From assembly GCA_002305535.1 (NCBI GenBank), contig DBRE01000023.1, positions 5,034-34,142 of the forward strand: a stretch of 29,109 nt of DNA, given 5' to 3'. The position numbers and the translations under genes are program-made. This document shows, piece after piece, positions 7,697 through 14,775 of this stretch. Below the pieces are notes generated by a model. It had not been told where the DNA came from. It searched no databases and saw only the letters and a program-made list of their open reading frames with translations. Source of the DNA: Syntrophomonas sp. UBA1376. GTDB taxonomy: Bacteria > Bacillota > Syntrophomonadia > Syntrophomonadales > Syntrophomonadaceae. Each line of letters starts with the position of its first letter. Positions within the stretch are counted from its first letter, which is position 1.

Positions 7697-9421
7697 ATGA
7701 TAAATCTTACTATAGACGGGATTCAAGTATCTGTTCCTAAGGGCTCGACTATTCTGCAGGCAGCTGCACAGGCTGGCATCAGGATCCCTACCTTATGCTG
7801 GCATCCGGATCAGGCAGTTAAGGCCAATTGCCGTATTTGCGTGTGTGAAGTGGAAGGGAACCGACTGCTTCAAGCTGCCTGTTCTACACCGGTTACAGAC
7901 GGCATGGTAGTAAAGACCAAAACACCCAAAGTTATTGAAGCCCGTACCATGATTCTGGAACTGATTTTGGCAAATCATCCTCAGGATTGCCTTAACTGTA
8001 TACGCAACCAAAACTGCGAACTGCAGGATTTGGCAGCTGAGTATTTCATTCGCGACAATCCATTCGAAAATAAGACCCGTGGTTATGAGTTGGATCGCTC
8101 TACGCCTTCCATTGTGCGTGATCAAAACAAGTGTGTTTTATGCCGGCGTTGTATCGACGCTTGCTCGGTAACTCAATCTGTATATGCATTGGGATTGGAA
8201 AATCGGGGTGTTTCGTCCATGGTAGTTCCCACCCTGGGAGAACCGCTGATCGAAAGCCCTTGTGTCATGTGCGGGCAATGCATTCATGCCTGTCCGGTAG
8301 GAGCTATTTACGAGAACGAGCAGATTGATGAATTACTTGCTGCTATAGCTGATCCTGACAAAGTAGTAGTCACTCAAATTGCTCCTGCGGTTCGCGTGGC
8401 TTTAGGTGAAGAGATTGGCATGAAAACCGGTGACCTTCCTATGGAAGTACTAGTGAATGGCCTGCGCCAGGTAGGTTTTGACTATGTACTGCACACCAAT
8501 TTCACCGCTGACCTTACCATTATCGAAGAAGGCAATGAACTGCTGAAAAGACTTAAAGAGGGCGGGACTTTGCCCATGTTCACTTCCTGCAGCCCAGGTT
8601 GGATTAACTTCTGTGAGACTTTTTACCCTGACTTGATCGATAATCTGTCTACCTGCAAGTCTCCGCAGCAAATGTTTGGGGCTTTGGTAAAAACCTATTG
8701 GGCTGAGAAAATGAATATTGATCCCGGCAATATTTATTCCGTATCTATCATGCCTTGTACCGCCAAAAAATACGAAGCCAGCCGTCCTGAGATGTGCGAC
8801 AGTGGCTACCGGGATGTGGACTTAGTATTAACTACCCGCGAGATCGGCAGACTGTTCCGCATGTCTGGAATCGATTTTTCCAAACTGGCTCCTTCCCAGT
8901 TCGATCCCTGGATGGGTCAGTATACTGGCGCTGCCGTCATCTTTGGCGCCACTGGCGGAGTTATGGAAGCTGCCCTGAGAACCGTATATGAAATTGTCAC
9001 CGAGCAGGAACTCCAGGATGTAAATTTCCGGATGGTTCGTGGTATGGAAGGCATCAAAGAAGCGGAAGTTGACCTAAATGGAACGGTGGTAAAAGTAGCG
9101 GTGGCTCATGGTTTGAGCAATGCCCGCAAAGTAATGGATCAAGTGCGAGCTGGGCAATGTGATTATCATTTTATTGAGATAATGGCCTGTCCTGGAGGAT
9201 GCATAGGCGGCGGCGGGCAGCCCATAACTAAAGCCAATGCCAAACGTGCTGAACGTATAGATGCCATTTACATCGAAGATGAAGGGCTACCGATTCGTAA
9301 GTCTCATAATAATCCTGAGGTCAAAATGATTTACAATGAGCTTCTGCATGAGCCCTTAGGGTACAAGTCCCATGAATTGCTGCACACTCACTATCAATTC
9401 AAGAACAAGAAATATCTTTAA
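7697..9421 (+). CDS. hydA: [FeFe] hydrogenase catalytic subunit HydA
   Basis: This 574-aa enzyme makes or oxidises H2 at the H-cluster. Domains in order: N-terminal [2Fe-2S] (C34, C45, C48, C62); His-Cys [4Fe-4S] (H94, C98, C101, C107); two ferredoxin clusters (C146/149/152/156 and C189/192/195/199); then the H-domain and the small-subunit-like tail. The H-cluster motifs are L1 TSCSPGW (296-302), L2 MPCTAKKYE (352 onward) and L3 EIMACPGGCIGGGGQP (494 onward, with C498 and C502). L1 has Ser299 where many enzymes have a second Cys. The protein lacks the extra C-terminal [2Fe-2S] domain of the 645-aa Thermotoga HydA. With HydB and HydC it should form a cytoplasmic NADH-linked hydrogenase, useful for disposing of reducing power as H2. 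Confidence 0.97.
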   Translation: MINLTIDGIQVSVPKGSTILQAAAQAGIRIPTLCWHPDQAVKANCRICVCEVEGNRLLQAACSTPVTDGMVVKTKTPKVIEARTMILELILANHPQDCLNCIRNQNCELQDLAAEYFIRDNPFENKTRGYELDRSTPSIVRDQNKCVLCRRCIDACSVTQSVYALGLENRGVSSMVVPTLGEPLIESPCVMCGQCIHACPVGAIYENEQIDELLAAIADPDKVVVTQIAPAVRVALGEEIGMKTGDLPMEVLVNGLRQVGFDYVLHTNFTADLTIIEEGNELLKRLKEGGTLPMFTSCSPGWINFCETFYPDLIDNLSTCKSPQQMFGALVKTYWAEKMNIDPGNIYSVSIMPCTAKKYEASRPEMCDSGYRDVDLVLTTREIGRLFRMSGIDFSKLAPSQFDPWMGQYTGAAVIFGATGGVMEAALRTVYEIVTEQELQDVNFRMVRGMEGIKEAEVDLNGTVVKVAVAHGLSNARKVMDQVRAGQCDYHFIEIMACPGGCIGGGGQPITKANAKRAERIDAIYIEDEGLPIRKSHNNPEVKMIYNELLHEPLGYKSHELLHTHYQFKNKKYL

Positions 9422-9519
9422 GATCCCGAAATTATCTAAGCAGAAAAGAATATACCCTGATAATGAGGCTGGGGCTGAATTGGAGGGGCCATATCATAAT
9501 TAGACTTATTAGCTTAAGG

Positions 9520-9550
9520 CCGCTCTTTTTCAGGAGCGGTTTATTTTTTT
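9520..9550 (+). terminator. Intrinsic terminator between hydA and the maturation genes
   Basis: CCGCTC (9520-9525) pairs with GAGCGG (9534-9539) around an 8-nt loop and is followed by a T-rich tract (TTTATTTTTTT, 9540-9550). The AAGGAGG of the next gene starts at 9553. There is therefore no room for a promoter between the hairpin and that gene, so it may act as a partial terminator or attenuator as well as the end of hydCBA. Confidence 0.85.
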
Positions 9551-9568
9551 GCAAGGAGGAGTGGCAGT

Positions 9569-9829
9569 ATGGCTGAAAAACGCCTGGGGGTAATCGGTAT
9601 TGTCATAGAAGACCGGCAAGTAGTGGCACAGGTTAATCAAATACTGCATGAGCATGCCGCAATGATCATTGGTCGTATGGGCCTTCCTTATCGAGAACGC
9701 GATATTGCTGTTATATCCTTGATTGTAGATGGTACCACTGATGAACTGGGAGCTTTAACCGGTAAATTAGGCGGTATACCTCAAGTAACGGTGAAAAGTG
9801 CCCTAACCAAAACTACTACAGCTAATTAG
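9569..9829 (+). CDS. TM1266-family iron-only hydrogenase system regulator
   Basis: This 86-aa protein starts RLGVIGIVIEDRQVV and later has DIAVISLIVDGT and LTGKLGGIPQVTVKSA. The pattern is the beta-alpha-beta ferredoxin (ACT/NikR-C-like) fold of the small 'iron-only hydrogenase system regulator' family named after Thermotoga maritima TM1266. These genes typically sit beside hydE, hydF and hydG. The family is thought to be regulatory, but no DNA-binding domain is visible here, so how it acts is unknown. It has a strong AAGGAGG 9 bases before ATG and lies 43 bases upstream of hydG, probably co-transcribed. Confidence 0.9.
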   Translation: MAEKRLGVIGIVIEDRQVVAQVNQILHEHAAMIIGRMGLPYRERDIAVISLIVDGTTDELGALTGKLGGIPQVTVKSALTKTTTAN

Positions 9830-9872
9830 CAAGAGGCTGTCTTAAAAATTCTTATTTTAGGGGGGGATCCTT

Positions 9873-11336
9873 ATGCAGAGCATAAGTTATCAGGAATGGA
9901 TAGATAACATTATAAAGCCTGACCAGGTAGCAAAATACCTAAACCAGGGACAGGATTTTATAAATGAAGAACTTATAAATGAAGCCCTGCTGACTAATCG
10001 AAATCCCGCTAAGACCAGATTGCGGGAAATTATAGCCAAAGCCCTGGAACTGCAGCGGCTGGAGCCAGATGAAACTGCAGCTCTGTTGAATTGCCAGGAT
10101 GAAGAAATCTGGCAGGAAATGTATCAAGTGGGATACCAGATTAAAGAAAAGGTATACGGGCGCCGCATCGTTACATTTGCTCCGCTTTATGTCAGCAATC
10201 ACTGTGTTAATAGCTGTGTTTACTGTGGTTTTAGGAGTGAAAATGGGGAAACGATACGCCATCAGCTATCTATGGAAGAAGTAGAGGCGGAAGTAGCTGC
10301 TTTGGTTCAACAGGGTCATAAACGGTTAATCATGGTCTATGGAGAGCATCCCGCTTCTGATGTTCATTATATAGCCGAAACACTGGTTCGGGCTTATAAC
10401 ACCAAGGTTGGCAACGGAGAAATCCGCCGGGTCAATATTAATGCGGCGCCTATGTCGGTAGAAGACTTAGAGATATTAAGAGAGGTTGGCATAGGCACCT
10501 TCCAGGTATTCCAGGAAACTTATCATCATAAATCTTACCAGCGTCTGCATCCCAAAGGTATTAAAGCCAACTATCACTGGCGGCTGTATTCCCTCCACCG
10601 GGCTATGGAAGCCGGGGTAGACGATGTGGGTATCGGGGCTTTGTTTGGGCTATATGACTGGCAGTTTGAAGTTATGGGCTTGCTGCTGCATACTATCGAC
10701 TTAGAGCAGAAATTTGGCGGGGTTGGGCCCCATACCATATCTGTACCCAGGATTGAACCCGCTGTTAATACGCCCTTTACTCAGAAGAGCCGTTATCTGG
10801 TGGATGATGACAGCTTCAAGAAACTGGTAACCGTTATTCGCCTGTCGGTTCCTTATACCGGGATTATTTTAACCGCCCGGGAGAGAGCCGAGGTTCGCAA
10901 TGAAGTTATAAAAGTAGGGTGTACCCAGCTGGACGCCGGGTCGAACATCGGTATTGGCGGCTATGCCCATGACCGTTTGGATTACAATCGCCAGCAGTTT
11001 ATTCTCGGGGATAACCGTAGTCTGGATGAGATGATTCGCGATTTGACCAAGATGGGTTTCATAACTTCTTTCTGTACGGCTGATTACCGTTGCGGGCGTA
11101 CCGGTGAATGCTTTATGAATATTACCAAGCAGGGGAAAATTCATAATCTGTGTATGCCTAATGCCATCCTTACTTTCAAAGAGTACCTGCTGGATTATGC
11201 CAGCCCCGAAACCAAGGCGGAAGCGTCTTATCTTATTAATAAGGAATTAATGGCTTTACCCAATGAACAGGTGAGGGAGAAGGTCAGTGGTATGCTGGAA
11301 CGGATCGAAGCAGGTGAGCGGGATTTATTCCTATAA
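9873..11336 (+). CDS. hydG: [FeFe] hydrogenase maturase HydG (radical SAM), with variant C-terminal cluster motif
   Basis: This 487-aa radical SAM enzyme cleaves tyrosine to supply CO and CN- as an Fe(CO)2(CN) unit for the H-cluster. The radical SAM cluster motif is C111-x3-C115-x2-C118 (HCVNSCVYC). Length and the rest of the sequence match HydG, including the C-terminal region that carries the auxiliary cluster. That site canonically reads C-x2-C-x22-C. Here it reads CTADYRCGRTGEC: C401 and C427 are kept, but the middle ligand is Asp404, with extra cysteines at 407 and 413. The codons are unambiguous in the given sequence. The ATG at 9873 follows an AGGGGGGG purine tract. It is followed 13 bases later by a small gene and then hydE and hydF. 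Confidence 0.95.
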   Translation: MQSISYQEWIDNIIKPDQVAKYLNQGQDFINEELINEALLTNRNPAKTRLREIIAKALELQRLEPDETAALLNCQDEEIWQEMYQVGYQIKEKVYGRRIVTFAPLYVSNHCVNSCVYCGFRSENGETIRHQLSMEEVEAEVAALVQQGHKRLIMVYGEHPASDVHYIAETLVRAYNTKVGNGEIRRVNINAAPMSVEDLEILREVGIGTFQVFQETYHHKSYQRLHPKGIKANYHWRLYSLHRAMEAGVDDVGIGALFGLYDWQFEVMGLLLHTIDLEQKFGGVGPHTISVPRIEPAVNTPFTQKSRYLVDDDSFKKLVTVIRLSVPYTGIILTARERAEVRNEVIKVGCTQLDAGSNIGIGGYAHDRLDYNRQQFILGDNRSLDEMIRDLTKMGFITSFCTADYRCGRTGECFMNITKQGKIHNLCMPNAILTFKEYLLDYASPETKAEASYLINKELMALPNEQVREKVSGMLERIEAGERDLFL

Positions 11337-11349
11337 GGAGGTCCATTCC

Positions 11350-11637
11350 ATGACCCAAGAATTTTCAAAGCGTATTGATTATTATACCCGGCAGCTTCCG
11401 GTATTGCAGGCCTGTCACCGGGCGGTAAAGGAATTATATCCGGGGTTGGAACTGCGCTGGACCAAAATTTACGGCCGCCGCTGGGCCCATATAGGGGGGG
11501 ATGAAACCAGTATGCTAGGTGCTGGTCGGCGGGTGCAGATTAACGAGTATTGGGGAATGGTTCTTAATGAGCCTTGTCCCATCCCGGAGCCGGAATTAGT
11601 ACAAATTGTCCAAGTTCTGAGAGATTATCTGAAATGA
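11350..11637 (+). CDS. Unrecognised 95-aa protein between hydG and hydE
   Basis: I do not recognise this family. The start is ATG 11350, 7 bases after a perfect AAGGAGG (11336-11342); an upstream in-frame codon at 11287 would lie inside hydG and has no ribosome site. The protein is soluble, with no signal or membrane helix. It has a helical N-terminus (KRIDYYTRQLPVLQACHRAVKEL), a basic GRRWAHIGGDE segment, a QINEYWGMVLNEPCP segment and two Cys (in QACH and EPCP) that do not form a cluster motif. Its stop overlaps the hydE start as ATGA, so it is translationally coupled to hydE. Position suggests a helper role in H-cluster maturation. That is inference only. Confidence 0.85.
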   Translation: MTQEFSKRIDYYTRQLPVLQACHRAVKELYPGLELRWTKIYGRRWAHIGGDETSMLGAGRRVQINEYWGMVLNEPCPIPEPELVQIVQVLRDYLK

Positions 11638-12725
11638 GTGAGATAGGCATGAACTGGATAGAGAATATATTAAAGGATAATAACCCTGCAACGCTGGAGG
11701 ATTTGATATCCAGAGCTGACCAAGTAAGACGGAATTGCCGCGGTGACGCGGTCTACCTGCGGGGGTTAATTGAATTCAGCAATTACTGCCAGCGCAACTG
11801 TTATTATTGTGGTTTGCGCCGGGACAATCATGCCATAAACCGCTACCGTTTGAGCCCGGAAAAAACAATAGATTTAGCGTTAACAGCGCACCAAATGGGT
11901 TTTCAGTCCTTGGCTTTGCAGTCCGGAGAAACCCAAGATCGAGCAGCTATAGACTGTTTGGTAAAATTTGTGAGCAGAATTAGGGAATTAAGCACTCGGG
12001 ATGGCTCACCTGGGCTGGGTATTACCTTGAGTGTAGGAGAACTGTCTTATGCTGACTATAAACGTTTATGGGAAGCTGGAGCTCATCGTTACCTGCTGCG
12101 CGTAGAAACTACCGACCCCCAACTGTTTGCCAGCATCCATCCATTGAGCCAGAGTCTGCAGAAACGGATAGATTGCTTAAATGCTTTACAGGACATCGGT
12201 TATCAAGTTGGTACCGGTATAATGATTGGCCTGCCCGGTCAGGATACTGATCACCTGTTGGCGGATCTGCAATTCTTTCTGGATATGAATATAGACATGG
12301 TAGGCCTGGGACCGTATATTCCTCATCCCCAAACCCCTATGGGACAAAGAACGGCAAACAGTCGCCTTGACCCCTGGCTTCATACCTTAAAAGTGATGGC
12401 TCTGACTCGTATACTGATGCCAGATATCAATATGGTGGCCTCAACTGCCCTCCAATCTTTGCATCCCAAGGGGTTAAGCTGGGGGTTAAGGGCGGGGGCT
12501 AATGTGGTGATGCCGGTATTGACTCCCAGTGAATATCGGGAACATTACCACTTATATGTTAACAAAAAATATAAATCATTCTCCCAACTAAAAACCGAAA
12601 TAGAAGAGGCCGGCTACCGTTTGGGACTATGGGAGTGGGGTGATTCATTACGTTGGGCTAAACGTCAGCAACAAAGTGAGGAAAATAGTGAAGCTGACAA
12701 TATGCGAGCAGAGGAGGAAATATGA
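11634..12725 (+). CDS. hydE: [FeFe] hydrogenase maturase HydE (radical SAM)
   Basis: This 363-aa radical SAM protein has the cluster motif C52-x3-C56-x2-C59 (YCQRNCYYCGL). The BioB/HydE-type barrel follows, with GITLSVGELSYADYKRLWEAG and GIMIGLPGQ typical of the family. HydE acts on the HydG-derived iron synthon on the route to the dithiolate-bridged diiron site. The chosen start, ATG 11634, overlaps the preceding stop (ATGA); ATG 11649 is a later alternative. The extra C-terminal three-Cys cluster seen in some HydE proteins is not evident, and it is considered dispensable. The gene ends one base before the TTG start of hydF, and the hydF ribosome site lies inside the end of hydE. Confidence 0.95.
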   Translation: MSEIGMNWIENILKDNNPATLEDLISRADQVRRNCRGDAVYLRGLIEFSNYCQRNCYYCGLRRDNHAINRYRLSPEKTIDLALTAHQMGFQSLALQSGETQDRAAIDCLVKFVSRIRELSTRDGSPGLGITLSVGELSYADYKRLWEAGAHRYLLRVETTDPQLFASIHPLSQSLQKRIDCLNALQDIGYQVGTGIMIGLPGQDTDHLLADLQFFLDMNIDMVGLGPYIPHPQTPMGQRTANSRLDPWLHTLKVMALTRILMPDINMVASTALQSLHPKGLSWGLRAGANVVMPVLTPSEYREHYHLYVNKKYKSFSQLKTEIEEAGYRLGLWEWGDSLRWAKRQQQSEENSEADNMRAEEEI

Positions 12726-12726
12726 T

Positions 12727-13953
12727 TTGAGCAGCTTAAATGAGACCTCTAAAGGAATGAGAACGAGAATCGCCGTTTTGGGGCGCCGCAATGCTGGAAA
12801 ATCATCACTGATTAATGCCTTGGTTGGCTTTGATCTGGCTATTGTATCTGATGTTCCTGGAACCACTACTGACCCGGTGGAAAAGGCTGTGGAAATAAAT
12901 CCCCTGGGACCTTGCTTGCTTATAGATACTGCTGGTATTGATGATGAAAGTGAACTGGGCCCAATGCGCATACAAAAAACTAACCAGGTATTGGCGAGTG
13001 CTGATATGGGGCTGCTGGTTATCGGTGATGGGGAAATAACTGATTATGAAGAGAGCCTAGCCGCTGCTCTGACCTCGCATAATAAACCGTTTATAGTAGT
13101 GATTAATAAAACTGATCTGGAACAATATCATGATGTGGAGCAGACTGTGCAAAACAGAGGCTGGTCATATGTCCTGGTATCCACTGTGGATGGACGCGGA
13201 ATGCCCACCCTGAAAGACCTCCTGAGAAACCAAAAAGATGTAGGACGGCTGGAAGACCCTGGACTGCTTACTGGTCTAGTTAAGCCGGAAGATGTGGTGA
13301 TTCTGGTAGTTCCCATAGATACTGGAGCTCCTAAGGGGAGAATAATTCTTCCCCAGGTACAGACAATAAGGGATATACTGGATAATCATGCTAGTGCGTT
13401 AGTAGTTACCGAGAAGGAATTGACCAGGCAGATGGATAAACTTAGCTCTCCTCCCGATCTGGTAATAACTGATTCTCAGGTGGTATTAGAGGTTAGCCGG
13501 CAGCTGCCTGAGCATATACCCCTGACCACGTTTTCTATCATCTTTTCCCGTTATAAAGGTGATTTACCCTCTCTGGTTACCGGTGCCCGGGCTATCGATT
13601 CATTGGATCATGGTGATATGGTTTTAATAGCTGAAGCTTGCTCTCATCACCCTTCCCATGAAGACATTGGCCGCGTCAAAATTCCTCGCTTGATGAGAAA
13701 GTATACCGGTAAAGACTTGGAATTCCAGATATCTCCGGGGGCGGTTTTCTCCACGGACTTAAAGGCATTCAAGTTAATTGTGCAATGCGGAGGTTGCACC
13801 ATAACCCGGCGCTCGTACATGAATCGCCTGCAGCAGGCCCAGCAGGAAGGGGTACCCATAACCAACTATGGTATAGCTATAAGTTACATGCAGGGGGTAT
13901 TGAACAGTACCCTGTCACCTTTTCCAGAAATGCGTTCTCATTCGGTGGGTTAA
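12727..13953 (+). CDS. hydF: [FeFe] hydrogenase maturase HydF (GTPase and scaffold)
   Basis: This 408-aa protein combines an N-terminal GTPase domain with a C-terminal [4Fe-4S] scaffold that carries the diiron precursor to apo-HydA. GTPase motifs: G1 GRRNAGKS (19-26), switch region with PGTTTDP, G3 DTAGID, and G4 NKTDL. The scaffold ligands are C305-S-H307 and C354-x2-C357 (CGGC), with 46 residues between, which fits the HydF consensus. The start is taken as TTG 12727, 9 bases after AGGAGG (12712-12717). A longer reading from 12640 would run deep into hydE, and ATG 12757 has no good ribosome site. It is the last gene of the maturation cluster and is followed at once by the intron remnant. Confidence 0.95.
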   Translation: MSSLNETSKGMRTRIAVLGRRNAGKSSLINALVGFDLAIVSDVPGTTTDPVEKAVEINPLGPCLLIDTAGIDDESELGPMRIQKTNQVLASADMGLLVIGDGEITDYEESLAAALTSHNKPFIVVINKTDLEQYHDVEQTVQNRGWSYVLVSTVDGRGMPTLKDLLRNQKDVGRLEDPGLLTGLVKPEDVVILVVPIDTGAPKGRIILPQVQTIRDILDNHASALVVTEKELTRQMDKLSSPPDLVITDSQVVLEVSRQLPEHIPLTTFSIIFSRYKGDLPSLVTGARAIDSLDHGDMVLIAEACSHHPSHEDIGRVKIPRLMRKYTGKDLEFQISPGAVFSTDLKAFKLIVQCGGCTITRRSYMNRLQQAQQEGVPITNYGIAISYMQGVLNSTLSPFPEMRSHSVG

Positions 13954-13990
13954 AACAACAAAGCGTAGATGGTCATAGAGATTTCCACCT

Positions 13991-14590
13991 GTGGTGCACG
14001 TCACGATGAATGAAAACACCCAGTCAGGCGTAGGGGGCGACAGACTGGGCGAAAGAATTTTCACACAGTCTGATATCCTCCCCTACATCGAAGAGAAGCT
14101 ATTTCTCAAGGTGAATCGGGAGAAAACCCAAGTAGCACACGTGAAGCAGGTCAAATATCTGGGGTACGGTTTCTACATCCATAAAGGAGAAGGAAGGCTA
14201 AGAATACATCCCAAGAGTGTTCAGAAATTCAAGGATAGAATCCGAGAAATCACAGGACGTAGTAATGGGATGCGAACCTTGGCAAGGAAAACCCGACTAA
14301 ACCAAGTAATCCGGGGATGGATAAACTACTTCAAACTGGCAGATGCCAAGAAGCTACTGCACAAACTGGACAAGTGGATTAGAAGCCGTATACGGATGGT
14401 CATATGGAAGCGATGGAAGAAAGTCCGTACACGTTTTGAGAACCTCAAACGCTTGGGAATCAAAGAAGAACAAGCGTGGATGTGGGCCAACACAAGAAAA
14501 GGCTACTGCTACTGGCGCACTGTCCATAGCCCCATCTTGCTTATTGCTCTACCCAATAGCGGCTTAAACATGCTGGGTACCTTAGTTTGA
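13991..14590 (+). pseudogene. Truncated group II intron reverse transcriptase/maturase (C-terminal part)
   Basis: The open frame is 199 codons from a GTG at 13991 (an ATG lies at 14006), whereas full-length proteins have about 400-600. From about residue 27, the sequence YIEEKLFLKVNREKTQV followed by KYLGYGFY matches the end of the RT domain. LNQVIRGWINYFKLADAK and WIRSRIRMVIWKRWKK match the maturase (X) domain. The catalytic YADD block and all upstream RT motifs are missing. The first ~26 residues do not look like RT and are probably fortuitous coding of intron RNA or flank. No ribosome binding site is evident. The retained part has no internal stop, so the deletion may be fairly recent. It should have no reverse transcriptase activity. 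Confidence 0.88.
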
Positions 14591-14703
14591 TGGAATGCTA
14601 CTCGCGAGATAACGTGTAAACTTTGGAACCGCCGCTTGCGGAACCGCATGAGCGGTGGTGTGGGAGGTCGGCTACCCAAATAATGGGTAGTCTCCTACCC
14701 GAT
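13994..14703 (+). mobile_element. Group II intron remnant (RT core deleted, 3' end intact)
   Basis: This element holds the C-terminal part of an intron-encoded maturase and then RNA domains V and VI, ending in the typical CTCCTACCCGAT at 14692-14703. The left boundary is uncertain. GTGCACG at 13994 is a possible 5' end, and a 7-bp stem CCCAGTC (14019-14025) with GACTGGG (14043-14049) could belong to domain I, but recognisable intron-protein homology only begins near 14068. The region that should encode the reverse transcriptase active site (YADD) is absent. The element lies 3' of hydF in the same orientation and interrupts no recognisable gene. It could be a 5'-truncated insertion, as incomplete reverse transcription would give, or an internally deleted copy. 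Confidence 0.85.
14628..14703 (+). ncRNA. Group II intron domains V and VI
   Basis: Domain V: ACCGCCGCT (14628-14636) pairs along its full length with AGCGGTGGT (14651-14659), one pair being G-U. The inner hairpin TGCGG-AA-CCGCA (14637-14648) is followed by a 2-nt bulge. Compared with the common form I remember for this intron type, several base pairs have changed on both sides, so pairing is conserved. Domain VI: GGAG (14663-14666) pairs with CTCC (14692-14695), and CTACCC (14672-14677) pairs with GGGTAG (14685-14690). A14697, 7 nt from the predicted 3' splice site at 14703, is the likely branch-point adenosine. Confidence 0.85.
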
Positions 14704-14708
14704 TGGGT

Positions 14709-14748
14709 GACTCTGTCGCCCCGCTATGGCAAACGGGCAAACAGAGTC
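14709..14748. terminator. Inverted repeat between convergent genes, possible bidirectional terminator
   Basis: A perfect 8-bp stem, GACTCTGT (14709-14716) with ACAGAGTC (14741-14748), has a possible inner CCCG/CGGG pair (14720-14723 with 14734-14737). It lies just after the intron 3' end and before the stop of the convergent minus-strand gene. The flanking plus-strand GTTTGCTTCT is only modestly T-rich, so terminator function is uncertain. Confidence 0.45.
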
Positions 14749-14775
14749 GTTTGCTTCTACGGTATGACATGAGAA

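Noticed and set aside
11287..11349. Upstream start for the small gene between hydG and hydE
   Set aside because: It would lie inside hydG without a ribosome site, whereas ATG 11350 has a perfect AAGGAGG at ideal spacing.
14343..14567. Second plus-strand frame inside the maturase remnant
   Set aside because: The homology to group II intron maturase is in the other frame; this is an out-of-frame reading.
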